Below, piece after piece: positions 55,636-63,633 of a DNA stretch of 64,000 bases. The stretch is from assembly GCA_963805605.1 (NCBI GenBank), contig CAWDUX010000002.1, positions 2,356,001-2,420,000 of the forward strand, in the 5' to 3' direction. The notes below the pieces were generated by a model. It worked only from the letters and a program-made list of their open reading frames with translations, had not been told where the DNA came from and searched no databases. The DNA is from Actinocatenispora sp963805605 (GTDB lineage Bacteria; Actinomycetota; Actinomycetes; Mycobacteriales; Micromonosporaceae). A program made the position numbers and the translations under genes. Position 1 is the stretch's first letter. Every line of letters starts with the position of its first letter.

Positions 55636-56649
55636 TCAGTCCTCGATCGGCAGGTTGTAGTCGAGAGCATTGGTGTCAGTTCGCATCACGAACTCGGTGA
55701 CCTCGAACGCCTTGTTCTTCTGATCGAATCCGGTGTGGAGCACCACGATCACTGGTACGCCTTCAGGTATGGCGAGGCGCGACTGTTCCTCTGGCGTCGG
55801 CATCCGTGACGAGATTTCCTCGCGGATGCGGGTGAGCGTGTGGCCCTGGTCCTTGAACCGGGCGTACAAGCTGCCCTTGCCCATGTTCGCGCTGTGCGCG
55901 AGTACGGAGTCGCCAGCAACGTTCAATGGGATGTAGGTGACACCCGCCTGGACCAGTTCGTCATCGGCGAAGTACCAGTTCTCCCGCCGGATCACTGATT
56001 CGCTGTCGGGATCCACGTCCAGTCGCTCTGCGATCTCATTAGGCGGTTGGCTCCTCGTGATCGAGGTGCAGTCGACCCGGGCTGTCCGGCCCTGCTTGGC
56101 GACCTCTGCCCGGAACGGTGACAGGCTGGTCTGTTCCCGGAGCGCGTGGGAGTAGCGGTTGAATCCTAGGCGCAACAGGGGGCGAGGTTCGCGCACGTAC
56201 CACCCGCTGCCGTGTCGACGGTCCAGAAGTCCTTCCTTCTGCAAGATCGACAATGCGGTGGTGGCTGTGTTCCGTGCGATGTTGTATTCGTCTGCCAGCT
56301 TGCGCTCCGACGGGAGCTTCTCACCCAGCCGATATCGACCCTGCCGAATCTGCTCCCGCAACTCGTCTGCGACCTGACGGCTAGGCGACGGCGGGTCCAC
56401 GTGATCGTCTGCTCCGATCGGTGTCATCCGCCGTACTGCCCGGACGTAGACGCCGCTGCCCTGGCGGCCTTCAACCAGGCCCTCGGTCTTGAGCACGATG
56501 ATGGCGTTCTTGGCCACCGTTCTAGACACCGCATAGGACTCCATGAGTGCGGACTCGGTCGGCAGCTTGTTTCCGGCGGCAAGCTCGCCTCTATCTATCT
56601 GAGCGCGAAGATCGGCTGCGATCCGCAGGTAGGCAGGGGTCGAGGGCAC
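55636..56649 (-). CDS. GntR-family regulator with two tandem winged-helix domains and a UTRA domain
   Basis: 337 residues from a GTG at 56649 (AAAGGG six bases upstream). The first GntR helix-turn-helix is at ~5-70 (YLRIAADLRAQIDRGELAAGNKLPTESALME, GSGVYVR) and a second at ~90-160 (QVADELREQIRQGRYRLGEKLPSERKLADEYNIARNT, GSGWYVR), both quoted in part. A UTRA ligand domain follows (~175-335, VIRREN, TYIPLNV, DQGHTLTRIREEISSRMPT). Two DNA-binding domains in one chain are unusual. It heads the GNAT-ankyrin operon; GGACAG-ATA-CTGTCC upstream is a likely operator. Confidence 0.88.
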   Translation of the reverse strand: MPSTPAYLRIAADLRAQIDRGELAAGNKLPTESALMESYAVSRTVAKNAIIVLKTEGLVEGRQGSGVYVRAVRRMTPIGADDHVDPPSPSRQVADELREQIRQGRYRLGEKLPSERKLADEYNIARNTATTALSILQKEGLLDRRHGSGWYVREPRPLLRLGFNRYSHALREQTSLSPFRAEVAKQGRTARVDCTSITRSQPPNEIAERLDVDPDSESVIRRENWYFADDELVQAGVTYIPLNVAGDSVLAHSANMGKGSLYARFKDQGHTLTRIREEISSRMPTPEEQSRLAIPEGVPVIVVLHTGFDQKNKAFEVTEFVMRTDTNALDYNLPIED

Positions 56650-56730
56650 GGGCCGCCCTTTCCGTCGAGGTGAAGCATGATGTTCGGGATCTACGGGGCT
56701 CGGAGCTGCGACAATCATGACGATTGGACG

Positions 56731-56745
56731 GGACAGATACTGTCC
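56731..56745. promoter_or_regulatory. Palindrome GGACAG-ATA-CTGTCC between gntR and DUF397 gene
   Basis: Perfect 6-base arms with a 3-base spacer in the 160-base divergent gap, 81 bases from the gntR start and 65 from the DUF397 ATG. Spacing and size suit a GntR-family dimer. Confidence 0.5.
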
Positions 56746-56809
56746 GATTCCAGGCAGGTCGGAGCGCCACCTGATCAGCTCGCGACAACCGTAGGAAAGG
56801 AGCCGTGCG

Positions 56810-57022
56810 ATGGGGGAGAAGTTTCAGGACTGGCGGAAGTCCAGCCGCAGCGGGACAGGTAACGGGGGCTGCGTCGAGATCGCCTTCGCCGAGGACGGGT
56901 CAGTAGGAGTTCGGGACAGCAAGGACGCGGACGGCCCGATCCTCCAGTTCACGCCGTACGAATGGGAATGTTTCGTCGGCGGTGTCCACGACGGGGAGTT
57001 CGAGCACCCACATTCCCGGTAG
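56810..57022 (+). CDS. DUF397 domain protein
   Basis: 70 residues behind GGAAAGGAGCC. WRKSSRSGTGNGGCVEIAF, VGVRDSKDADGPILQF and a C-terminal EWECFVGGV helix are DUF397 hallmarks. It has no Scr1-type gene directly beside it on the same strand and converges on the second DUF397 gene, 81 bases away, so it may pair with the same regulator. Confidence 0.9.
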   Translation: MGEKFQDWRKSSRSGTGNGGCVEIAFAEDGSVGVRDSKDADGPILQFTPYEWECFVGGVHDGEFEHPHSR

Positions 57023-57103
57023 CAACGTCCCTGCTCTTGTCGGGTTGCGCCACTGCTCGCCGGTGGCCCGTACAGACAGACGGGCCACTGGCGGCGCTGG
57101 AAT

Positions 57104-57310
57104 TCACGCGTCGAGAGAGCCTGAGCGAAGCTCCTGGACGAATGAACCCCAGGCACTGCGTGCAACCGCCAACGTTGGGCCGTCGGGGTCCTTGGAGTCA
57201 CGTACCGCGATGGCAGCCGTGAGGTTGTCCGCGATCTCGACGCAGTTGCTCTGGCCGCCGCTGCGACTGCTCTTGCGCCACTTGGCTTCTGACAGATCCA
57301 GTGCGGTCAT
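57104..57310 (-). CDS. DUF397 domain protein, partner of the second Scr1-like regulator
   Basis: 68 residues. AKWRKSSRSGGQSNCVEIAD, IAVRDSKDPDGPTL and SAWGSFVQELRSG match DUF397. Its ATG overlaps the stop of the Scr1-like gene by 4 bases, so it is translated with it. Same arrangement as 20789-21887. Confidence 0.92.
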   Translation of the reverse strand: MTALDLSEAKWRKSSRSGGQSNCVEIADNLTAAIAVRDSKDPDGPTLAVARSAWGSFVQELRSGSLDA

Positions 57311-58197
57311 CTCGCACTCCTCCCCTGACCCTTGCCCTCGATGCGACGAGCATACTCGGTGAGGAGTTCTGCGGACTGATCACGATCCAGCGCCTTGGCC
57401 ATCAGGTGATTGAAGAGCTTGCCGCAACGCTTCACCTTCTCCGGATCCTCCACGAACAGATCGCCGGCCAACGACTCGACGAACGCGGCGCTGGGGAAGC
57501 GCGGATCAGGGAATTCCAGTAGGGCGAAGGATCCGTACATGCCCGGATGCGCGCCGACACTGGTCGGCAGGATCTGGATGGTGATGTTGCAGCGACGGCC
57601 AAGCTCAAGTAGGTGATCGATCTGCTTGGCCATCACCTCAGGCCCACCGGTGGGCCGCCCGAGGATGGACTCGTCAAGGATCGCCCAGAAGTCGAGAGCC
57701 GGCTCGGCGTCCAGCCGCGGTATGCGCTTCATGCGGGCTTCAGTCCGGCGCTCGATCTCATCGTCGGTGGCATCGACCAGCGTGGAGCGGTTGATCTCGC
57801 GCGCGTACTCCTCGATCTGGAGCAGACCGGGGATGAACTGTGGCTCATAGTTCCGGATGGTGGTGGCCTCGGCTTCGAGCGATATGTAGTCGGCGTACCG
57901 AGCGCCGATCACATCGCCGTACTTGTGCCACCAGCCTTCCTTCTTGACGTCCTTGGCCAGCTGGAACAGGGACTCAGTCTCCTCCGCTGACACGTTGTAG
58001 ACCGCGCAGAGCGCGCGGACCACCACCGGACGAGCGGTGTACTGAGCTGTCTCGATGCGGGAGATCGTCGAACCGACGGTTCCCGAGCGTTCGGCGACCT
58101 CCTCGATTGTCATCTTGGCCTGCGTCTCACGGATCCGCTTCAGCTCCGAGGCCAGGAGTCGCTTGCGCCACGGTGTCGACTTCGCCATGGCAAACAC
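57307..58197 (-). CDS. Scr1/WhiJ-like helix-turn-helix regulator (XRE HTH plus DUF5753), second copy
   Basis: 296 residues from GTG 58197 (ATG 58188 equally possible). HTH at ~15-70 (LKRIRETQAKMTIEEVAERSG, STISRIETAQ) and DUF5753 at ~95-280 (YISLEAEATTIRNYEPQFIPGLLQI, ITIQILPTSVGAHPGMYGSFALLEF, in pieces). A 22-base perfect palindrome lies 50 bases upstream and is the likely operator, which would also reach the divergent small-gene operon. The pair with DUF397 repeats the 20.8-21.9 kb locus. Confidence 0.92.
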   Translation of the reverse strand: MFAMAKSTPWRKRLLASELKRIRETQAKMTIEEVAERSGTVGSTISRIETAQYTARPVVVRALCAVYNVSAEETESLFQLAKDVKKEGWWHKYGDVIGARYADYISLEAEATTIRNYEPQFIPGLLQIEEYAREINRSTLVDATDDEIERRTEARMKRIPRLDAEPALDFWAILDESILGRPTGGPEVMAKQIDHLLELGRRCNITIQILPTSVGAHPGMYGSFALLEFPDPRFPSAAFVESLAGDLFVEDPEKVKRCGKLFNHLMAKALDRDQSAELLTEYARRIEGKGQGRSAR

Positions 58198-58246
58198 TCT
58201 GACATACCACGTTGTGAACTGTCCAACAGGTCATACCGAAGAAAGG

Positions 58247-58268
58247 TGGGTAGCAATATTGCTACCCA
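58247..58268. promoter_or_regulatory. 22-bp perfect palindrome (operator-like)
   Basis: TGGGTAGCAATATTGCTACCCA is perfectly self-complementary and lies in the divergent gap, 50 bases from the Scr1-like start. TACCAC (58205) and GTGGTA (58276) flank it as a wider inverted pair. A dimeric XRE regulator is the obvious binder. Confidence 0.75.
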
Positions 58269-58320
58269 GCAGCTTGTGGTACACACTATGTGCCTGGAAG
58301 GTCACGTAGATGGGGGAGAG

Positions 58321-58638
58321 GTGGATACGTGTGAGACGGCCCGAAATGTGCTGGCCATGCCGGCGGAACCTCGGCGGTTCGCGCTGGTACTCGATCCGCA
58401 CGACCCGGACTACCAGGAGTACGTGGATGTCTGTCGCCCCACCAGCCCACTCCTCTGGTGGGGCGCGGCGTTCAGCAGCCGGGCGTTGCTGTACCGGCTG
58501 AACCTGGACGGCACGCCGCAGTACGGCTGCTTCTCCAGCCCGGCGCATGCGCTCGCCGTCTGGCACCGCAGCCACCCGGTACGCCTCGACTGGCTGCAGC
58601 CACCGACCGGCGCCGAGTCTGCAACCCATGTTCTGTAG
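58321..58638 (+). CDS. Small hypothetical protein (first gene of locus B operon)
   Basis: About 105 residues if started at GTG 58321 just after GGGGGAGAG; ATG 58288 and GTG 58246 are in frame, but the latter overlaps the palindrome. Core: RRFALVLDPHDPDYQEYVDV, LLWWGAAFSSRALLYRLNLDG and LAVWHRSHPVRLDWL. No family recognised and no clear counterpart in locus A. Confidence 0.6.
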   Translation: MDTCETARNVLAMPAEPRRFALVLDPHDPDYQEYVDVCRPTSPLLWWGAAFSSRALLYRLNLDGTPQYGCFSSPAHALAVWHRSHPVRLDWLQPPTGAESATHVL

Positions 58639-58693
58639 CGGATGCGCGTGGATGTCACCCATCCACCGCCGCAGGACCCGCCGAAACAGCAGA

Positions 58694-58732
58694 GGGCGCG
58701 GTGCACAAGCCCTGGAAAGCCGCACCGCGCCC
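58694..58732 (+). promoter_or_regulatory. Leader hairpin with conserved AGCCCTGGAAAGCC loop (copy 2)
   Basis: A perfect 11-bp stem (GGGCGCGGTGC 58694-58704 with GCACCGCGCCC 58722-58732) closes a 17-base loop containing AGCCCTGGAAAGCC. It ends 23 bases before the ATG of the DPYQNAL gene. The loop core is identical to copy 1 at 22241-22291 while the stem is different, as expected for a structured RNA motif. It lies between two genes of one operon. Confidence 0.72.
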
Positions 58733-58755
58733 CGCCCCACGGACCTTGGAGAACC

Positions 58756-58917
58756 ATGAGACTCCTGCATCGTATCCGTGCCCTGCACCACCGGCTCGAC
58801 CAGCGACTCCGTCGCCTTCAGGTCGACCCGGTCAACGATCCGTACCAGAATGCGCTCGGCATCGCCCGGCGCCGCCGTGCGATGGACCACGAACACCGGC
58901 CGGAGTGGTGGCGGTGA
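58756..58917 (+). CDS. Small basic protein with DPYQNAL motif (locus B counterpart of 22320-22490)
   Basis: 53 residues behind TTGGAGAACC. MRLLHRIRALHHRLDQRLRRLQ then DPVNDPYQNALGIARRRRAM (in part). It shares the basic N terminus and DPY(R/Q)NAL segment with the 56-residue protein at 22320. The stop overlaps the next GTG (GTGA). Function unknown. Confidence 0.7.
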   Translation: MRLLHRIRALHHRLDQRLRRLQVDPVNDPYQNALGIARRRRAMDHEHRPEWWR

Positions 58918-59105
58918 CCGACACGCTGCCCAGCCTCGGCGACATCGTCCGCATCCACCCTGACACCAACGAATTCCGGGTCATCGACGCGCGCCCCGGC
59001 GCGCCCGGCTGGGCATATCTCACCGGCTGGCCGCTCGACGCCGACCCGATCGAACAGACCCGCTATCTCTCGCTGACCCACATCCATCAGGTGGAGCACC
59101 CATGA
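58914..59105 (+). CDS. Small SH3/KOW-like hypothetical protein (locus B)
   Basis: 63 residues from the overlapping GTG at 58914. SLGDIVRIHPDTNEFRVIDARPGAPGWAYLTGWPL (in part) and RYLSLTHIHQV suggest a five-strand beta barrel with the G-D-x-V opening seen in the locus A proteins at 22487 and 22926. It occupies the same place as the locus A gene 2. The stop overlaps the next ATG (ATGA). Confidence 0.65.
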   Translation: MTDTLPSLGDIVRIHPDTNEFRVIDARPGAPGWAYLTGWPLDADPIEQTRYLSLTHIHQVEHP

Positions 59106-59329
59106 CCGTACTGATCACCCACGCGCTCGGCATCACGCTGGCCGTGTTCGGCCTCGGTTGCGCGATCGTCGGCTTCTTCGTCGGCCACACGGTCCGGGCC
59201 GAGCACAACTGGCAGGACTACGTCGACCACGAGAACGCCTACCGCGCGCGGTATCCGGGCCAGCGGACCGTACGTTCCACCTGTCGTACCAGCCATCGTG
59301 TCGGACCCGTCCGAGGCGGAGTGCACTGA
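59102..59329 (+). CDS. Small single-helix membrane protein (last gene of locus B operon)
   Basis: 75 residues from the overlapping ATG at 59102. One strong membrane helix (~6-28, HALGITLAVFGLGCAIVGFFVG) and a basic cytoplasmic tail (NAYRARYPGQRTVRSTCR). No family recognised. No equivalent membrane protein is seen in locus A. Confidence 0.6.
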   Translation: MTVLITHALGITLAVFGLGCAIVGFFVGHTVRAEHNWQDYVDHENAYRARYPGQRTVRSTCRTSHRVGPVRGGVH

Positions 59330-59361
59330 GGCCATGATCAACGGCATGAGGCCATGATCAA
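59327..59361. repeat. 20-bp tandem direct repeat, two copies
   Basis: TGAGGCCATGATCAA occurs at 59327-59341 and 59347-59361, period 20. It begins in the stop codon of the locus B operon. The following ~200 bases to 59558 hold no gene. Confidence 0.6.
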
Positions 59362-59558
59362 TGCCCCGCGGCGCGGCCGGGCCATGTCGCAGCGCCGACT
59401 CGGGTAATGTTGGCGGCCTCAGCGCGCAGACAGCGTGCCAACCGAGGAGGTGAGACCCATTTTTGCTGGTACAGGCCGGGTGCTCATCCCCTACGGCTGC
59501 GCGGGAATCTGACGCAGGTGACCGGGCGGGCGCCCGACGGCATCCGGAAGGCGCTCCC

Positions 59559-60350
59559 ATGTCACTGAACACCGCACACCCCACCGTCACCGCCGCGCTG
59601 CGCGCCGCAGGCTGCGTCTTCGCCGAGGACGAGGCGACGCTACTGCTCGACGCCGCGCAGAACGCGGCCGAACTCGACCGCATGCTGGCCCGGCGGGTCG
59701 CCGGCATCCCGCTGGAGCACGTACTCGGCTGGGCCGAGTTCTGCGGTCTGCGCATCGCCGTGGACCCCGGCGTGTTCGTTCCGCGGCGGCGTACCGAATT
59801 CCTGGTACAGCAGGCCGCCGAACTTGCCCGCGCCACAGAGCCAACTGTCGTAGTAGATCTGTGCTGCGGCTCCGGCGCGCTCGGCGTAGCCCTGGCCGCG
59901 ATCCTCGGCGACGTCGAGTTGTACGCCGCGGACATCGACCCGACCGCCGTACGCTGCGCCCGCCGCAACATTGCCGCCACCGGCGGGCACGCGTACGCCG
60001 GTGACCTGTTCGCGCCGCTGCCGGTGAGACTGCACGGTCGCGTCGACATCCTGCTCGCCAACACGCCGTACGTTCCCACCGACGAGATCGGACTGATGCC
60101 ACCCGAGGCGCGGGTACACGAGCCGACGGTGGCGCTCGATGGTGGCGCGGACGGTCTCGACGTACAGCGTCGGGTGGCCGCGGCGGCATCGCGGTGGCTC
60201 GCGCCCGGCGGTCACCTGTTGGTCGAGACAAGCACTCGACAGGCCCCGCACACCGTTGAACTGTTCCAGCACAACGGTCTGCACGCGCAGGTGTCCACTT
60301 CGGAGGAACATCACGCAACTGTGGTGACCGGTACCCGGACGGTGGTCTGA
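59559..60350 (+). CDS. HemK/PrmC-like protein N5-glutamine methyltransferase (putative)
   Basis: 263 residues from ATG 59559 (GGAAGG seven bases upstream). Class I methyltransferase fold with PRRRTEFLVQQAA, VVDLCCGSGALGVALA (AdoMet motif I) and ILLANTPYVP. The last is an NTPY variant of the catalytic NPPY motif; true PrmC enzymes methylate the GGQ glutamine of release factors. The variant motif and short N-terminal domain suggest a paralogue with another substrate. Confidence 0.83.
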   Translation: MSLNTAHPTVTAALRAAGCVFAEDEATLLLDAAQNAAELDRMLARRVAGIPLEHVLGWAEFCGLRIAVDPGVFVPRRRTEFLVQQAAELARATEPTVVVDLCCGSGALGVALAAILGDVELYAADIDPTAVRCARRNIAATGGHAYAGDLFAPLPVRLHGRVDILLANTPYVPTDEIGLMPPEARVHEPTVALDGGADGLDVQRRVAAAASRWLAPGGHLLVETSTRQAPHTVELFQHNGLHAQVSTSEEHHATVVTGTRTVV

Positions 60351-60369
60351 CGACGAGGTGACGGCGGCC

Positions 60370-60396
60370 GGCCGTACGGAAATCATCCGTACGGCC
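60370..60396 (+). terminator. Perfect 10-bp hairpin after the HemK-like gene
   Basis: GGCCGTACGG and CCGTACGGCC pair perfectly around AAATCAT, 20 bases after the stop. No T run follows, which is common in actinomycete terminators. Confidence 0.65.
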
Positions 60397-60497
60397 AGCA
60401 ATCCCGACCTTGTCGCCGATGCGCCGGGTGTCCTTGCTGCCGCAATCTTGTTCTCGCACACGCAACTGGGCGTGTTCGTGAAAGGATGAGGTCCCTC

Positions 60498-61448
60498 ATG
60501 ATGCGGAAGCTGCTCGCCGTTGCTGGCGTTGCGGCGATCGGCGCCGGTCTGCTCGCCTCCACTGGCGCCAGCGCGGCTGTCGACCCGAAGATCATCGTGC
60601 ACTCCCAGGCCGGCAAGAGCGACGGCTTCCTCGCGGACAACACCATGAACGGACCGTTCGCGTCCGCGACGGTGGTGGGCAAGGGTGTCTGGTTGTCCAC
60701 CCCCACCGACACCGATCAGGCCGGCTACCTGCTGAACCTGGCCGGTTCCCCGACCGTCGGCGACATCTCCGCGGCCAGCTACGACACCTACCGTGACGTG
60801 GCGCCGGCGGATTCGGTGGTGGACCCAAGTTTCCAGCTCGGTGTGTACGACTCCACCGGCAAGTGGGACGGTACCCTGGTCTACGAGCCGTACGTCGACC
60901 ACAAGGCCATCCAGGACGACACCTGGCAGAGCTGGAACGCGGGCGACGGCATGTGGTGGTGGACCCACGACCCGCAGCGCGGCGCGCACACCCAGAAGCT
61001 CGGCGACTGGGCGGCCAACGACCTGGCCGGCTACACCGTCGGCTACTACGGCATCAGTCAGGGCAGCCACAACGCGGGCGTCCGGACGATGGTGAACAAC
61101 GTGCACATCGTCACCGCGACCCAGGACCTGACCGACCGGTTCACCAACACCCCGCAGTTCGTGCCGAGCCAGCTGACCGTGGCGAACCTGTGCCGGTTGA
61201 GCTCGTCGACCAGTAAGAACGCCTGGCAGATCAGCAATGTGGCCGGCGGCCGGGACCGTACGTTCCATCTCGGCGTCACCTACAACGGCAAGACCACCTG
61301 GACCGGGCTGCACACCGTGAAGGCCGGCCAGGCCGCGGTCGTGGTGACCGCAGGCGGCGGTAAGGCCACTCTGCAGTACTACGACGGCTCCGGCGCGTCG
61401 GAGTACCAGGTCGCCTACGCCTACTCGGATCACACCAAGCTCTGCTGA
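60498..61448 (+). CDS. Secreted protein of unknown function
   Basis: About 316 residues from ATG 60498 or 60501, chosen because TGAGG lies 6 bases before it; ATG 60486 has no usable site. A signal peptide (KLLAVAGVAAIGAGLLAST) ends at GASA-AVDP. The mature protein is rich in Trp, Asp and Gly (GDGMWWWTHDPQ, GYYGISQGSHNAG), probably a beta-sandwich. Two Cys could form a disulfide (NLC ... KLC). It is a single-gene unit between two hairpin terminators. Confidence 0.78.
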   Translation: MMRKLLAVAGVAAIGAGLLASTGASAAVDPKIIVHSQAGKSDGFLADNTMNGPFASATVVGKGVWLSTPTDTDQAGYLLNLAGSPTVGDISAASYDTYRDVAPADSVVDPSFQLGVYDSTGKWDGTLVYEPYVDHKAIQDDTWQSWNAGDGMWWWTHDPQRGAHTQKLGDWAANDLAGYTVGYYGISQGSHNAGVRTMVNNVHIVTATQDLTDRFTNTPQFVPSQLTVANLCRLSSSTSKNAWQISNVAGGRDRTFHLGVTYNGKTTWTGLHTVKAGQAAVVVTAGGGKATLQYYDGSGASEYQVAYAYSDHTKLC

Positions 61449-61472
61449 CAACGCGGGCTCTACTCGCACCAT

Positions 61473-61510
61473 GACGCCCCGCCCGGGGCCCAGCACCCGG
61501 GCGGGGCGTC
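61473..61510 (+). terminator. Strong 15-bp hairpin terminator
   Basis: GACGCCCCGCCCGGG and CCCGGGCGGGGCGTC pair perfectly around an 8-base loop, 25 bases after the secreted-protein stop. Confidence 0.82.
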
Positions 61511-61636
61511 CCGCGTACGGTCACGCCGAGGAAACTGTCCCGGAAGGGAGTGGCGGTCGGGGCAGACCGGGGACGGTATCGGCGATAGGTTTGAGGCACA
61601 GGTCGTGACGGTGGTGCCGGCGGCGGGAGATAGTGG

Positions 61637-62476
61637 ATGAAATCCAAGGACAGTTCCGCATCGGTCCCGATGGGTGCACCGGGATCGGGCAGCCCCTACC
61701 TCGACCTCGAACGTCCGAATGCGGCCCGGATGTACGACTACTACCTGGGCGGCGCGGCGAACGTCTCCGTCGACCGGATGGCCGCCGAAGAGGTAATCCG
61801 GGCCGTGCCGGACACCGTCTACTGTGCACGGGCGAACCGCGCGTTCCTGGGACGCGTCGTACGGCACCTCGCGGACAGCGGCGTCGACCAGTTCCTCGAC
61901 CTGGGTTCCGGCATCCCGACGGCCGGTAACGTGCACGAGGTCGCGCAGCGCAGCAACCCGCAGTCCCGGACCGTGTACGTCGACGTCGAGTCGGTCGCCG
62001 TCAGCTACGCCCGCGACCTGCTGCGCGATGAGCCCAACGTCACCATCGTGCATGCCGACATCCGGGACCCGGCGGCCGTACTGTCCGCCCCGCAACTCAC
62101 CGACGTACTGGACCTGGAACGGCCGGTCGCGGTACTGGCCATGGCCGTATTGCACGCGATGTCGGACGCCGACGATCCGGCCGGTTTCCTGGCCCAGTAC
62201 CGGGATGCCTGCGCGCCCGGAAGCTACCTCGGCATCTCGCATCTCAGCCCGCTGACCTTCGACGCTGAGCAGCGGCGACGCAGCGAGGAAGTGTACGAGA
62301 AGACCCCGACGCCGGTGGTGTTCCGCGAACGCGAACAGATCGCCGAGTTCCTGCAGGGCTACGAGTTGATCGATCCGGGCTTGGTGCTGCTGCCAAAGTG
62401 GCGGCCGGTGGAACGGATCAGCGAAGCCGACGCCCGCCGGGCCAACAGCTACGGTGCGGTCGGCCGCCTTCCCTAG
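61637..62476 (+). CDS. SAM-dependent methyltransferase (PF04672/DUF574 type)
   Basis: 279 residues behind GGGAGA. NAARMYDYYLGG, FLDLGSGIPTAGNVHEVAQ (AdoMet motif I with the family-specific IPT) and VYVDVESVAVSYARDLL are hallmarks of this actinomycete-expanded family. Its substrates are unknown; members often lie near Scr1/DUF397-type genes. It converges on the nucleotidyltransferase gene with 2 bases between stops. Confidence 0.9.
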   Translation: MKSKDSSASVPMGAPGSGSPYLDLERPNAARMYDYYLGGAANVSVDRMAAEEVIRAVPDTVYCARANRAFLGRVVRHLADSGVDQFLDLGSGIPTAGNVHEVAQRSNPQSRTVYVDVESVAVSYARDLLRDEPNVTIVHADIRDPAAVLSAPQLTDVLDLERPVAVLAMAVLHAMSDADDPAGFLAQYRDACAPGSYLGISHLSPLTFDAEQRRRSEEVYEKTPTPVVFREREQIAEFLQGYELIDPGLVLLPKWRPVERISEADARRANSYGAVGRLP

Positions 62477-62478
62477 CC

Positions 62479-63507
62479 TTACCCCGGGTTGGTTTCCAGG
62501 ATCTCCTCGCACACGCCGGCCAACCTGGGCAGGAAGTCGCGCACCGCCGCGGCCCGTCGGCGCATGTCGTCGAACGTGCTGATGCCGAGATCGGCGACCG
62601 CGGCGCGGAACGCCGGCGCGTGCTCCTGGCGCAGTTCCGGCGCGTCGGCGGTCAGGATCGTGTGGCATCGCGCGAAGGTGGCGATGATCCAGAACACCGC
62701 CTCCCGGTGGTCGCCGCGCGCGATCAGTTCCCGGCAGCCGTCGATCGCGACCGGACGCGCTGCCGTAGTGATGTCGGAATTGAAGCGGTACGGGCTGCGT
62801 GGCACCGGCACGGTGGCGTCGAAGGTGCGTTCCAGCGCGTCGAGATGGTGGTTGGTCTGCTGCGGCGTCCAGTGCGCAGAACCCTGCAGTTCCAACAGTT
62901 CCGGGTAGAGCCCGGGGTGCCCGCGTTCCACCAGTGCCTCGCGGGCGGCGTGGTAGCGCAGCCGTACGGTCGGGTTGCGCAGCGCGGCGACCAGTACCGC
63001 GTGGGTGGTTACACCGGTGCCGAACAACCAGGTGGTGACCTGGTCCTGCCAGGGTGCCGATTCATCCAGTGCGTCGAGCATGAGCGTGATGCGGCGCAGC
63101 ACCTCGCGGTAGCGGCGGCGGACCTGGCCGGGCTCGGCGAAGCGCGCCGAGACCTGTTCGTGCAGCGCCCGCAGCCGCCCGGTCGGGTCGGCGATGATGG
63201 TGTCGGTGCGCAGACTGTTGGCCAGGTAGTGGATGCCCAGCACCTCGTCGACCGAGGCGAGCTGATCGGTGGGCAGGTAGCTGATTTCCAGCAGCGCGCC
63301 CCGGTAGCGGAACTTGCCCGGCTTCGTCGGCGGCAACGGTCCGTCCAGCACCACCAGTACGTCCACATCGGACGCCACCGGCAGTTCCGCGTCGTCGGGC
63401 ATCGTGATGGTGGAGCCGCTGAAGAACGCACCGCGGAACGCTGGTTCCCGCGTGAGGTTGTCCCGCATCCATTCCGTTGCCGCCGCCCGTGCAGCCGCTA
63501 CCCGCAT
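62479..63507 (-). CDS. Nucleotidyltransferase-domain protein
   Basis: 342 residues from ATG 63507 behind AGGAGG. The polymerase-beta-type motif is FFSGSTI ... ASDVDVLVVLDG (G-S then D-x-D) near residues 28-55, followed by a large helical C-terminal domain. This resembles aminoglycoside or small-molecule nucleotidyltransferases, but the substrate cannot be inferred. Confidence 0.82.
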   Translation of the reverse strand: MRVAAARAAATEWMRDNLTREPAFRGAFFSGSTITMPDDAELPVASDVDVLVVLDGPLPPTKPGKFRYRGALLEISYLPTDQLASVDEVLGIHYLANSLRTDTIIADPTGRLRALHEQVSARFAEPGQVRRRYREVLRRITLMLDALDESAPWQDQVTTWLFGTGVTTHAVLVAALRNPTVRLRYHAAREALVERGHPGLYPELLELQGSAHWTPQQTNHHLDALERTFDATVPVPRSPYRFNSDITTAARPVAIDGCRELIARGDHREAVFWIIATFARCHTILTADAPELRQEHAPAFRAAVADLGISTFDDMRRRAAAVRDFLPRLAGVCEEILETNPG

Positions 63508-63633
63508 CCTGGCCTCCTGTCGCCGCTCCCTTTCTACCCCGCTAGGGCCAGCGCTCGTTTGATGTGACGTGGGGCACGCTTGTCATGGTCCCGGCGTGCC
63601 CCGGACGTCTGAACGGGTGACTGGGGAGGTGCG

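Noticed and set aside
59460..59558. Cobalamin or TPP riboswitch before the HemK-like gene
   Set aside because: GGGTGCTCATCCCC and GCGCGGGAATCTGA recall parts of the cobalamin core, but the conserved boxes do not line up and the gene is not a cobalamin gene.
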